The notes under the pieces: generated by a model
Databases searched by the model: none
What the model saw: only the letters and a program-made list of their open reading frames with translations
What the model was told of the DNA's origin: nothing
Translations under genes and position numbers: made by a program
In this document: positions 53,395 to 63,906 of the stretch, one piece after another
Position numbering within the stretch: the stretch's first letter is position 1
How the letters are laid out: each line of letters starts with the position of its first letter
Origin: Bos javanicus
Lineage: Eukaryota; Chordata; Mammalia; Artiodactyla; Bovidae
Length of the DNA stretch: 64,000 bases
Assembly (NCBI RefSeq): GCF_032452875.1
Contig: NC_083871.1
Span: 1,587,692-1,651,691, forward strand
Direction of reading: 5' to 3'

Positions 53395-54130
53395 TTCTTA
53401 TGTTTTGACTTGTTCTGGAGTTTCTTTTGAATTTTTCTTTTGTTTTCTTCTCTGCTCCCCCCCCCCCACCCCGCATTTCCTCTCCTCCCTTGTAGTTGTT
53501 AATTTTATTGGTGCTATGAAATATAAATTAAGGTTTTGAGTTTTTCTTTTATTTTCTTTTTTTAATCACATTTATTATTGTTGTAAACCTTTGTCTCTAT
53601 GTTGCATTTTTGCAGTTTTTTGGAACTTTCCTTTTTTTTTTTTTCATTTTTTTCTATTCCTTTTAAAATTTTTTAAAGCCTAATATTTTTTCTAAATTTA
53701 TTCCTTTGTTTGCTTTTCCTACTGTTATTTTCCCCTTGCAGTTAATCTTTAGTGTATATAAACCTTCTTTATCTACCTCTATTTAGCTTTGCATATCTAT
53801 TATTTTTTTCCTTTCCTCTCAACATGTATGTTAGTTTTGTTTTCATTACCTTATTCCCCAGTTGGCACTTTGCTTTAGTTTTGTTTTCCAGTTTGTGCTT
53901 TAGTTAGTTTTGTTCTTAACTGGTAGATATAATTTTTGCTTACCTTTGTTCATCAAATCAATCTATTGTACTTTATTTTTGTTTGATTATTTTGATTTTG
54001 CTTATTGATATACAGGGTTTATGTGTATATTCTATTATTTTGATTATTATTTACCTGATTTTGTAACTGTCATTAGCCTGAGGTGCATTTTTGTTTTCTC
54101 ATTTTTGGGTTTGTGTTTTAATTTCACTTA
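53395..54130 (+). repeat. Strand-asymmetric T-rich block of the L1 5' UTR
   Basis: On the plus strand T greatly exceeds A over about 735 bp, with a C-run at 53457-53467 and several T10-T14 runs. It lies between GC-richer 5' UTR and ORF1 of the host L1 and has the place of a 5' UTR segment. Confidence 0.65.
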
Positions 54131-54612
54131 ATGCCATAACAAACCATTTATAGAATCTTTGTTCCTGGCCAGAGATTAAGCTCTGAGCCTTTGGAATGGG
54201 AACACTGATTCCCAGACCCTAGACTACCAGAAAATTAACCCCAGAGAGTGTCAAAATAGTGAGAACTCACACAAAGGAAACCGCTTGAACACAAGACCCA
54301 GCATCACCCAACCGCTAGTAGCACCCTGTGTAGGACTCATAATCCAAACAACAAACAAAACAAAAATACAAACCCGATCATCAACTGATAGGATTACCAC
54401 ATCACTCAGCCTTCCCCATCAGAGGAAAAACAACAAACAAAAAATTAGCATAAATCTCACCCTATAGGAAGCTTACACAAACCACTGCATCAATTTTAGA
54501 AAGGCAGAAAACAAAAGGAAGAAAAAATTCAACCTTGAAGCCTGGGAAAAGGAGACTTCAAACACAATAAGTTTAAAAAAAGAAAAGAAAATGGCAGAAA
54601 AATACTGTACAA

Positions 54613-54882
54613 ATGAAGGAACAAACTAAAAACACAGAAGTCCAAATAAATGAGGAGGAAACAGGCAAAATACCTGAAAAAGAATTCAGAATAATGACAG
54701 TAAAGATGATCAAAAACCTTGAAAACAAAATGGAGAAAATGCTAGAATCAATTATCAAAAACCTGGAAGAATTAAAGAATAAATATACAGAGACAAACAA
54801 CATAATTACTGAAATTAAGAATACTCTAGAAGGAATCAATACCAGAATATCTGAAACAGAAGAACAAATCAGTGAATGGTAA
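54613..54882 (+). pseudogene. L1 ORF1 N-terminal coiled-coil remnant
   Basis: The 89 codons are rich in Glu, Lys, Ile and Leu with heptad-like spacing, as in the trimerising coiled coil of the L1 RNA-binding protein ORF1p (E-F-R-I-M-T-V-K-M-I-K-N-L-E and following). The frame ends in TAA at 54880-54882. The RNA-binding part follows beyond the Bov-A2 insertion. Confidence 0.8.
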
Positions 54883-54962
54883 GATAAAATGGTAGAAATA
54901 TATTCTAGAGCAAAATAAAGTAAAAAGAATGAAAAGAACTGAGGATAGTCTGAGATACCTCT

Positions 54963-55229
54963 GCTGCTGCTAAGTCACTTCAGTCGTGTCTGAACTGCGA
55001 CCCCATAGATGGCAGCCCACCAGGCTCCCCCATCACTAGGATTCTCCAGGCAAGACCACTGGAGTGGGTTGCCATTTCCTTCTCCAAAGCATGAAAGTGA
55101 AAAGTGAAAGTGAAGCTTCTCAGTCTTGTCCAACACGCAGTGACCCCAGGGACTGCAGCCTACCAGGCTCCTCCATCCATGGGATTTTCCAGGCAAGAGT
55201 ACTGGAGTGGGTTGCCATTGCTTTCTCTG
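54963..55229 (-). mobile_element. Bov-A2 SINE (dimer) inside L1 ORF1, 11-bp TSD
   Basis: Both reversed monomers, the gcatgaaagtgaaaagtgaa linker and CTG repeats are visible. GAGATACCTCT (54952-54962) and GAGATATCTCT (55230-55240) flank it with one mismatch. It splits the ORF1 remnant. Confidence 0.94.
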
Positions 55230-55326
55230 GAGATATCTCTGAGACAATATCAAATGCAGCAGTATTTGAATTATATGGGTCCCAGAAGAAGAAAAGAAAA
55301 AGAAATCGTTTGAGAAAATTATTGAA

Positions 55327-55542
55327 GTGATTATATCTGAAAAGTTCCCCAACATGGAAAAGGAAATAGTCAATCGAGTCCAAGAGGCACAAAGAGTCCC
55401 ATACAGGATAAACCCAAGGAGAAACATGCCAAGAAACATACTAATCAAACTAGCAAAGATTAAACACAAAGAAAGAATATTAAAAGCAGCAAGGGAAAAG
55501 CAAAGTTACATACAAGGGAAACCCCATATGTTTAACAGCTGA
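55327..55542 (+). pseudogene. L1 ORF1 RNA-binding and C-terminal domain remnant
   Basis: The 71 codons match the C-terminal half of ORF1p, with F-P-N-M-E-K-E-I, Q-E-A-Q-R-V-P-Y-R-I-N-P-R-R-N and the K-E-R-I-L-K-A-A-R-E-K block. ORF1p binds L1 RNA as a chaperone. The frame stops at 55540-55542; the last part, from the F-R-E-N-S position on, continues in other frames to about 55800. Confidence 0.85.
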
Positions 55543-55822
55543 TCTTTCAGGAGAAACTCTGTAGGCCAGAATGGAATGGCAGGATATATATAAAGGACTG
55601 AAAGGGGAAAATCTACAAACAAGATGATTCTACCCTGCAAGGAGGGTGGACTCCTTCTCCATCAAAATTGATGGAGAAATCAAAAGCTTTTCAGACAAGC
55701 AAAGTTTAAGAGAATTCAGGACCACCAAATCAGCTTTACAACAAATGTTAAAGAGACATATAGTCAAGAAATACAAGAGAAGAAAAAAGATATACAAAAT
55801 CAAACTCTGAACAACTAAGAAA

Positions 55823-56074
55823 ATGGGAATAGGAAAACATATATCAATAATTACTTTAAATGTAAACATATTAAATGCTTCAACCAAAAGACACAGATTG
55901 GCTGAATGGATACAAAAACAAGACCCATATATATGCTGTCTACAAGGAACCCACTTAAGACCTCAAGACACATATAGACTGAAAGTGAGAGGATGGAAAA
56001 AATCTATTCCATGCAAATGGAAATCAAAAGAAAGCTGGAGTAGCAATCTTCATATCAGACAAAATGGATCTTAA
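55823..56074 (+). pseudogene. L1 ORF2 endonuclease start with lost catalytic glutamate
   Basis: The frame begins near the natural ORF2 start. L-N-V-N is kept, but the family motif Q-E-T-H-L reads Q-G-T-H-L, so the metal-binding glutamate is glycine. The remaining endonuclease continues in other frames: N-I-Y-A-S-N-I-G and G-D-F-N-T-P-L at 56064-56324, and S-R-I-D-H-I-L-G-H-K at 56338-56607, where the final S-D-H-N-type block reads S-I-H-H. The endonuclease is dead. Confidence 0.87.
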
Positions 56075-56942
56075 AATAAAGAATATTACAAGAGATAAGG
56101 AAGCACACTACATAATGATCAAGGGGTCAATCCAAGAGGAAGACATAACAATTGTAAATATCTATGCATCCAACATAGGGCAACTTCAACACATAAGGCA
56201 AACACTAACAGACATAAAAGGAGAAATAGGAAGTAACACAGTAGTAGGAGACTTTAACACCCCACTTACACCAAAGGACAGGTCATCAAAACAGAAAATT
56301 AATAAAGAAACATGTCTTAAATAATACATATGATGAAATGGTACTCATTGATATCTTCAGGATATATATGCTATTCAAATACAGAAGAATACACCTTCTC
56401 AATTGCACATTCTCCAGGATAGACCACATCTTGGGTCACAAATCAAAAATCAGTAAATCTGATAAAATTGAAATCATATCAAGCATCTTTTCCATCCACC
56501 ACACTATGAGAGTAAATATTCATTACAATAAAAAAATTGTAAAAAACACAAACACATGGAGATTAAGAAACACATTTCTAAATAACCAACAGGTTACTGA
56601 AAATTAAAAGGGGAATAAAATACTTATAGAAACAAATGACATTGCAAACATGACAACTCAAAACCTATGGTATGCAGCAAAAGCAGTTCTAAGAGGGAAG
56701 TTTATAGCAATACAACCCTACCTCAAAAACAAGAAAATGATCAGATAGATAACCTAACTTTACACCAAAAGCAACTGGAAGGAAAAAAGAACAATAATAA
56801 CAAACAACAACAACAAAACCCAAATTTAGCAGAAGTAAAGAAATCACAAGGATCAGAGCAGAAATAAAAGTAAATGAAATTAAAGAAACAATACTAAAGA
56901 TTAATAAAGCTAAAGGCTGGTTATTTGAGAAGGTAAACAAAA

Positions 56943-57410
56943 TTGACAAACCTTCAGCCTGACTCATCAAGAAAAAGAGAGAAGAATCAAATCAATAAAG
57001 TTACAAATGAAAAAAGAGAGGTTACAACAGACAATGCAGAAATACAAAGGATTATAAGAGAGTATTATGAACAATGGTATTGCAATGTAATGGATAACTT
57101 GGAAGAAATGGACAGATTTTTAGAAAAAATTCAATTTTCCAAGACTGAACCAGGAAGAAATAGAAATTATGAACAACCCAAATGCACTGAAACTGAAGCT
57201 ATGATAAAAAAAAATCTCCCAAAAAGCAAAATCCTAGGACCAGATGGCTTCACAGAATTGTTTCAAATATTTAGAGAAGAGCTAATGCCTATCCTTCAAA
57301 AACTCTTTCAAAAAAATCACAGAGGAAGGACACTTCCAAACTCATTCTATGAGGCCACCATTACCCTGATACCAAAACTAGACAAAGAAAACACAAAGAA
57401 AGAAAGCTAA
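56943..57410 (+). pseudogene. L1 ORF2 reverse transcriptase N-terminal remnant
   Basis: The 155 codons cover the region before and at the start of the reverse transcriptase (I-I-R-E-Y-Y-E-Q-W-Y, then S-K-I-L-G-P-D-G-F-T, and S-F-Y-E-A-T-I-T-L-I-P-K). The frame stops at 57408-57410. The L-I-P-K block and the K-S-P-G-P-D-G-F family motif (here K-I-L-G-P-D-G-F) identify it. Confidence 0.85.
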
Positions 57411-57770
57411 AGGCCAATATCACTGATGAACATAGATACAAAAATCCTGAACAAAAATTTAGCAGACAAAATTCAGAAACATATCAAAAAGCTCATACAC
57501 CATGATCAAGTTGGGTTTATTCAAGGGACTCAAGGATTCTTCAATCAATGTGGTACACCATATTAACGAATTGAAGTATAAAAACCATATGATAATATCA
57601 ATAGATGCAGAAAAAGCCTTTGACAAATTCAGCACCCATTTATGATTAAAACTCTTCAAAGAAATGGAAGAAGGAACCTGGCTCAGTATAGTAAAAACCA
57701 TATATGATAAACCTATAGCAAAATTATTCTCAATGGTAAAAAACTGAAATTATCTCCCTAATATCAGAAA

Positions 57771-59734
57771 GGTTCATGACATTGTACAGGAGACAGGGAT
57801 CAAGACCATCTCCGTGGAAAGGAAATGCAAAAAAGCAAAATGGCTGTCTGAGGAGGCCTTATAAATAGTTATGAAAAGAAGAGAAGCAGAAAGCAAAGGA
57901 GAAAAGGAAATATATTCCCATTTGAATGCAGAGTTCCAAAGAATAGCAAGGAGAGATAAGAAAGCCTTCCTCAGATATCAGTGCAAAGAAACAGAAGAAA
58001 ACAACAGAATGGGAAAGACTAGAGATCTATTCAAGAAAATTAGAGATACCAAGGGAATATTTCATGCAAAGATGGTCTAGATAAAGGACAGAAATGGTAT
58101 GGACCTAACAGAAGCAGAAGATATTAAGAAGAGGTGGCAGGAATACACAGAAGAACTGTACAAAAAGGATCTTCATGACCCAGATAATCACGATGGTGTG
58201 ATCACTGACCTAGAGCCAAACATCCTGGAATGTGAAGTCAACTCGGCCTTAGAAAGCATTACTACGAACAAAGCTAGTGGAAGTGGTGGAATTCCAGTTG
58301 AGCTATTTCAAATCCTGAAAGATGATGCTGTGAAAGTGCTGCACTCAATATGCCAGCAAAATTGGAAAAGTCAGCAGTGGCCACAGAACTCGAAAAGTTC
58401 AGTTTTCATTCCAATCGCAAAGAAAGGCAAAGCCAAAAATGTTCAAATTACTGAATAATTGCACTCATCCAACACACTAGTAAAATAATGTTCAAAATTC
58501 TCCAAGCCAGGCTTCACCAACACGTGAACCATGAACTTCCAGATGTTCAAGCTGCTTTTAGAAAAGGCAGAGGAACCAGAGATCAAATTGAATTTTCCAA
58601 CATCTGCTAGATCATCGAAAAAGCAAGAGAGTTGCAGAAAAACATCTATTTCTGCTTTATTGACTATGTCAAAGCCTTTGACTGTGTGGATCACAATAAA
58701 CCGTGGAAAATTCTGAAAAAGATGAGAATACCAGACCACCTGACCTGCCTCTTGAGAAACCTATATGCAGGTCAGGAAGCAACAGTTAGAACTGACATGG
58801 AACAACAGACTGGTTCCAAATAAGAAAAGGAATATGTCAAGGCTGTATATTGTCACCCTGCTTATTTAACTTATATACATCATGAGAAATGCTGGGCTGG
58901 ATGAAGCACAAGCTGGAATCAAGATTGTTGGGATAAATATCAATAACCTCAGATATGCAGATGAGACCACCCTTATGGCAGAAAGTGAAGAGGAAGTAAA
59001 AAGCCTCTTAATAAAAGTGAAAGAGGAGAGTGAAAAAGTTGGCTTAAAGCTCAACATTCAGAAAATGAAGATCATGGCATCTGGCCCCATCACTTCATGG
59101 GAAATAGATAGGGAAACAGTAGAAACAGACTTATTATTTTGGGCTCCAAAATCACTGCAGATGGTGATTACAGACATGAAATTAAAAGATGCTTACTTCT
59201 TTGAAGGAAAGTTATGACCAGCCTAGATAGCATATTCAAAATCAGAGATATTACTTTGCCAACAAAGGTCCATCTAGTCAAGGATATGGTTTCTCTAGTG
59301 GTCATGAATGAATGTGAGAGTTGGACTGTGAAGAAAGCTGAACATTGAAGAATTGATGCTTTTGAACTGTGGTGTTGGAGAAGACTCTTGAGAGTCCCTT
59401 GGTCTGCAAGGAGATCCAGCCAGTACATCCTAGAGGAGATCAGTCCTGGTTTTCAATAGAAGGATTGATGGTGAAGCTGAAACTCCAATACTTTGGCTAC
59501 CTCATGTGAAGAGTTGACTCATTGGAAAAGACCCTGATGCTGGAAGGGTGTTGGGGGCAGGAGGAGAAGGGGACGACAGAGGATGAGATTGCTGGATGGC
59601 ATCGCTGACTCGATGAATATGAATTTGGGTAAACTCCGTGTGTTGGTGATGGACCGGGAGCCCCAGCGTTCTTTGATTCATGGGGTCGCAAAGAGTCAGA
59701 CACGACTGAGCGACTGAACTGAACTGAACTGAAA
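57771..59734 (+). mobile_element. BovB LINE inside L1 ORF2, 8-bp TSD
   Basis: It begins at the ttcatgacattgtacagga segment of the BovB linker and ends in a TGAAC tail. ATCAGAAA flanks it at 57763-57770 and 59735-59742, and the L1 reverse transcriptase continues across (R-N-K-T-R-M-S-T on the right). The linker and reverse transcriptase are in frames at 57871-58080, 58099-58458, 58632-58823 and 58882-59217. The catalytic motif is Y-A-D-E, with the second aspartate replaced by glutamate. Confidence 0.94.
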
Positions 59735-59852
59735 ATCAGAAACAAGACAAGGATGTCCACTTTCTGCACTGTTATTCAACATAGTTTTGGAAGCCCTAGC
59801 TACAGCAATCAGAGAAGAAAAATAAATAAAAGGAATCCAGATAGGAAAAGAA

Positions 59853-60137
59853 GTGAAGCCCTCACTCATTATAGATAACATGATACTGTACATAGAAAAC
59901 CCTGAAGATAGTATCAGAAAATTACTAGAGCGAATCAGTGAATTTAGTAAAGTCACAGGATACAAAATCAATAAACAGAAATCACTCGCATTTCTATATA
60001 CTAACAATGAAAAATCAGAAAGACAAATTACAGAATCAATCCCATTCACCATTGCAAAAACAAAAAGAATAAAATATCTAGGAATAAAGTTACCTAAGGA
60101 GACAAAAGACTGTACACAGAAACTTATAAGATACTGA
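59853..60137 (+). pseudogene. L1 ORF2 reverse transcriptase palm remnant with lost active site
   Basis: The 94 codons contain N-M-I-L-Y-I-E-N-P, G-Y-K-I-N-K-Q-K-S-L-A-F-L-Y-T-N-N-E and R-I-K-Y-L-G-I-K-L, typical of the L1 palm and thumb. The catalytic F-A-D-D-M block reads I-I-D-N-M, so the second catalytic aspartate is gone. It resumes after the BovB and stops at 60135-60137. Confidence 0.87.
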
Positions 60138-60490
60138 TGAAAAAAATCAAAGATGACATAAACAGATGGAGAGATATTTCATGTTCTTGGATAGGAAGAA
60201 TTAATATTGTGAAAATGACTGTACTACTAAATGCAATCTACAGATTCCACGGGATCCCTATCAAATTACCAATGGCATTTTTCACAGAACTAGAGCAAAA
60301 ATTTTCGTGATTCATATAGAAACACAGAAAACCCCGAATAGATAAAGCAGTCTTGAGAAAGAAGAATGGAGCTGGAGGAATCAACCTTCTTGACTTCATA
60401 TTATACTACAAAGCTGCAGTCATCAAGACAGTATAGTTCTGGCACAGAAACAGAAATATAGATTAATGGAACAAGATTGAAAGGCATTGA

Positions 60491-60724
60491 AACATGTAAA
60501 ATATCATGTATGAAATGAGTTGCCAGTCCAGGTTCGATGCACGATACCGGATGCTTGGAGCTAGTGTACTGGCATGACCCAGAGGGATGGTATGGGGAGG
60601 GAAGAGGGAGGAGGGTTCAGGATGGGGAACACATGTATACCTGTGGCGGATTCATTCTGATATTTGGCAAAACTAATACAATTATGTAAAGTTTAAAAAT
60701 AAAATAAAATTTAAAAGAAAGAAA
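60491..60724 (+). mobile_element. L1-BT 3' UTR insertion inside the old L1 ORF2
   Basis: Only the L1-BT 3' UTR is present (aacatgtaaaatatcatgta, gagttgccagtccaggttc, the G-rich GGTATGGGGAGGGAAGAGGG block, and aactaatacaattatgtaaag with the A-rich end). The old L1 resumes with aaacccatgcacctatgggt at 60726. No TSD longer than about 5 bp could be fixed because both edges are A/G-rich. Confidence 0.88.
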
Positions 60725-61302
60725 GAAACCCATGCACCTATGGGTACCTTATTTTTGACAAAGGAGGCAAGAATATACCATGGGGCAAAGACAGCCTCTT
60801 CAATAAATGTTGCTGGGAAAACTGGATAGTTAGATATAAAAGAAAGAATTAGAACACTTCCTAACACCATACACAAAGATAAACTCAAAATGGATTAAAG
60901 ATGTAAATGCAAGACCAGAAACTATAAAACTGTTAGAGGAAAACATAGGCAGAACACCCCATGACATAAATCAAAACAAGATCATCTATGACCCACCTCC
61001 TAGAGTATGGAAATAAAAACAAAAGTAAAAAATGGGAACTGATTAAACTTAAAGGCTTTTGCACAGCAAAGTTTACTCTAAGCATGGTGAAAAGACAACC
61101 CTCAGAATGGGAGAAAATAATAGCAACTGAAACAACTGACAAAGGATTAATCTCCAAAATCTACAAGTAGCTCATGAAGCTCAATATCTGAAAAAAGAAC
61201 AACTGAATCAAAAAGTGGAGAAAAGACCTAAAAAACATTTCTCTAAAGAAGACATACAGATGGGTAATAAACACATGAAAAGTGCTCAACATCACACATT
61301 AT

Positions 61303-61838
61303 TCAGTTCAGTTCAGTTCAGTTCAGTCACTCAGTTGTGTCCAACTCTTTGTGAGCCCATGAACCACAGTATGCCAGGCCTCTCTGTCCATCACCAACTC
61401 CCAGAGTTCACCCAAACTCATGTCCATTGAGTCAGTAATGGCATCCAGCCATCTCATCCTCTGTCGTCCCCTTTTCCTCCTGCCCCCAATCCCTCCCAGC
61501 ATCAGGGTCTTTTCCAATGAGTCAACTCTTCGCATGAGGTGGCCGAAGTATTGGAGTTTCAGCTTCAGCATCAGTCCTTCCAATGAACACTCGGGACTGA
61601 TCTCTTTTAGGATGGACTGGTTGGATCTCCTTGAAGTTCAAGGGACTCTCAAGAGTCTTCTCCAACACCACAGTTCAAAGGCATCAATTCTTTGGTGCTC
61701 AGCCTTCTTCAGAGTCCAACTCTCACATCCATACATGACCACTGGAAAAACCATAGCCTTGACTAGACGGACCTTTGTTGGCAAAGTAATGTCTCTGCTT
61801 CTTAATATGTTATCTAGGTTGGTCATAACTTTCCTTAT
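61303..61838 (-). mobile_element. BovB 3' fragment inside the old L1, reverse strand
   Basis: A perfect TTCAG repeat at 61302-61327 (reversed TGAAC tail) is followed by the antisense C-terminal BovB domain, which is open on the reverse strand at 61323-61583 and 61638-61850. The old L1 sequence resumes at ataatacaaatcaaaag. The well-kept frames and clean tail suggest a younger copy. Confidence 0.92.
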
Positions 61839-61899
61839 AATACAAATCAAAAGTACAATGAGATATCACCTCACACCAGCCAGAATGATCCTCATCAAA

Positions 61900-62330
61900 A
61901 AGTCTACAAACAATAAATGTAGAAGGTGTGGAGAAAAGGGAACACTCTTGCACTGTTGGTGGGAATGTGAATTGACCCAGCCACTATGGAAGAAGGTATG
62001 GAGATTTCTTAAAAAACCAGGAATGAAATCACCATATGACCCAGCAATCCCACTCCTAGACATATACCCTGAGAAACCAGAACTGAAAAAGACAGATATA
62101 TCCCACTGTTCATTGCAGCACTATTTACAATAGCTAGAACATGGAAGCAACCTTGATGTCCATCAACAGATGAATGGATAAAGAATATGTGGTATGTATA
62201 CACAGTGGAATATCACTCAGCCATAAAAAGGAATGCATCTGAGTTAGTTCTGTTGAGGCGGATGAACCTAGAGCCTACTATACAGAGTGAAGTAGGTCAG
62301 AAAGTGAAAGATAAATCTCGTATACTAATG
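61900..62330 (+). pseudogene. L1 ORF2 C-terminal remnant with altered cysteine motif
   Basis: The C-terminal region reads N-K-C-R-R-C-G-E-K-G-T-L-L-H-C-W-W-E-C, one residue short between the first two cysteines compared with the C-X3-C spacing at 49523-49990. Frames are open at 61420-62133 only through fusion with antisense BovB. The natural L1 frame is broken further downstream. Confidence 0.82.
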
Positions 62331-62683
62331 TATATGTACAAAATCTAGAAAAATGATACTGAAGAATTTATTTTCAGGGCAGCAATGGAGAAACAGATTA
62401 GAGAATAGACGTATGGACATGGGGAGAAGAGAGGAGACATGAGCTGTTTGGAGAGAGTAACATGGAAACTTACATTACATTATGTAAAATAGATAGCCAA
62501 CGGGAATTTGCTTTATGGCTCAGGAAACACAAACAAGAGCTCTGTGTCAGCCAAGAGGGTTGGGATGGGGAGGGAGATGGGATGGAGATTCATAAAGGAG
62601 GGAATATATGTATACCTATGGCTGATTCATGTTGAGGTTTGACAGAAGACAACACAATTCTGTAAAGCAGTTATCCTTCAATT

Positions 62684-62865
62684 TGGGGCTAGTGCACTGG
62701 GATGACTCAGAGGGATGGTATGGGGAGGGAGGAGGGAGGAGGGTTCAGGATGGGGAACACATGTATACCTGTGATGGATTCATTTTGATATTTGGCAAAA
62801 CTAATACAATTATGTAAAGTTTAAAAATAAAATAAAATTTAAAAAAAAAGAAAATAAAAAAAAAA
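62684..62865 (+). mobile_element. L1-BT 3' end inserted in the tail of the old L1
   Basis: ggggctagtgcactgggatg, the GGTATGGGGAGGGAGGAGGG block and ttaaaaataaaataaaattt identify an L1-BT 3' UTR truncated to 180 bp. It starts at the ctt-caattt point where the old L1 tail would begin, so it probably landed in that A-rich tail. Confidence 0.88.
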
Positions 62866-62869
62866 AAAG

Positions 62870-63040
62870 GAGAAAAATGGATAACCAACAAGGGCCTACT
62901 GTATAGCACAGGGAACTCTGCTCAATGTTATGAGGCAGTCTGGATTGGGGTTTGGGGGAGAATGGATACATGTGTATGTATGGCTGAGTTGCTCTGCTGT
63001 ACACATATACTCTAATAGAAAATAAAAAAGCATTAAAAAT
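62870..63040 (+). repeat. Second old artiodactyl L1 3' end
   Basis: gataaccaacaagggcctac, tgtatagcacagggaactct, gctgagttgctctgctgtac and the aatagaaaataaaaaagc end match an older artiodactyl L1 3' UTR type, different from the one that ends at 62682. It may be an alternative tail or another insertion. Confidence 0.65.
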
Positions 63041-63136
63041 ATGGAGATAATTACTGAGCATAGTTAGCTTAATTATCTTAAATTGTAGTTCTTGTAATTT
63101 CAATATCTAGAAATTCTGCTGGTGTCTGTCTTTTCT

Positions 63137-63200
63137 ATTGGGTCAGCCAAAAAGTGTGTTCAGGTTTTTTTTCATAGCACCTTACAGAAAACCTGAAAAA
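63137..63200. mobile_element. Mariner-type terminus
   Basis: The word ttgggtcagccaaaaagtgt, followed by a partial hairpin (ttcaggttttt...aaaacctgaa), resembles the ends of ruminant mariner elements. It is preceded by TA in the TATTGGG context, as expected for TA-target insertion. Only one end plus the first part of the hairpin remains. Confidence 0.65.
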
Positions 63201-63905
63201 TATTTCTGGTCAATCAATATGTTTCTGCATAAATCTTTTCTGTTGATTCTTGCTTATTTCTCTGCATGCTGGTTATTTTTAATTGTGTACCAATTAATGT
63301 ACCATTCTTTCAGAAATTATTTGTAGAAGTAACTTAAGATCTAAGTTGATGCTATCTGCTTTTAAATAGAAATTCTGTAATTCTTCTAGGTTCATGGGGA
63401 CCAACATGTCAGGTAAAACCTTATGTCACTTCAGGTATTGACTGAAGTTTTCTGCATTGGTCAAATAACTAGAAGCTGAGATATTATCTAGACAAAAGTT
63501 GTTGATATCACCTCGAAATATATGATCCTATTTCCTCCTGCTGTTAGATGCCAGAATTCAACATTTGTAATCCTAGTGCTTCATGCTGACAAAAAAGCTA
63601 CACAACCCCTCAGGTGTCCATGCAGAGAAATAGTGTTTCCAGATGTTGGTCCTCTGGAGTCTATGGTGGGTAATGATAGTCATCAGAGCAGTCCATCTTC
63701 AGTTTTTATATGTCCAAAAGGAACCCCATGTCTGTGTTGGTCTTAGGTGTGTAACTCTGGCCTTAGGCCTTTGTATATCTCACTGCAGTATGGTGAGGTA
63801 AGACCATCTACTCTGTGTTCAATTTCTCTCTTGAATAAACGTTTCTGGTTAACTGTTTTAAAAAATATTTAAACTTTTTCTTGCTCTGAGTCTTGACCCA
63901 GTAAA
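63201..63905. other. Unassigned interval, possibly LTR-like
   Basis: About 700 bp match no known repeat that I recognise. An AATAAA occurs at 63834 in a GAATAAACG setting, and the 3' part is moderately GC-rich. Without a repeat search an LTR remnant and unique DNA cannot be separated. Confidence 0.35.
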
Positions 63906-63906
63906 C

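Larger units (their letters stand above)
51570..62682 (+). mobile_element. Old near full-length L1, about 7 kb of L1 opened by six later insertions
   Basis: The 5' end is seen at acaagatggcagaggattag (about 51585). The 5' UTR runs to about 54500 and includes a G-rich repeat and a T-rich stretch. ORF1 spans about 54600-55800. ORF2 runs from 55823 to about 62330 with interruptions, and the 3' UTR ends near 62682 (ctgtaaagcagttatccttc). Inserted elements are: Bov-tA 52723-52860, Bov-A2 54963-55229, BovB 57771-59734, L1-BT tail 60491-60724, BovB 61303-61838 and L1-BT tail from 62684. Multiple stops and lost catalytic residues show that it died before most of these landed. Confidence 0.9.

Noticed and set aside
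246..59734. CRISPR-like or satellite array because of many similar sequences
   Set aside because: The similar segments are dispersed LINE and SINE copies of different lengths and orientations, not regularly spaced short repeats.
61420..62133. 237-codon open frame joining two different sequences
   Set aside because: Its first part is antisense BovB and its second part is sense L1 ORF2 end; the fusion is accidental at an insertion boundary.
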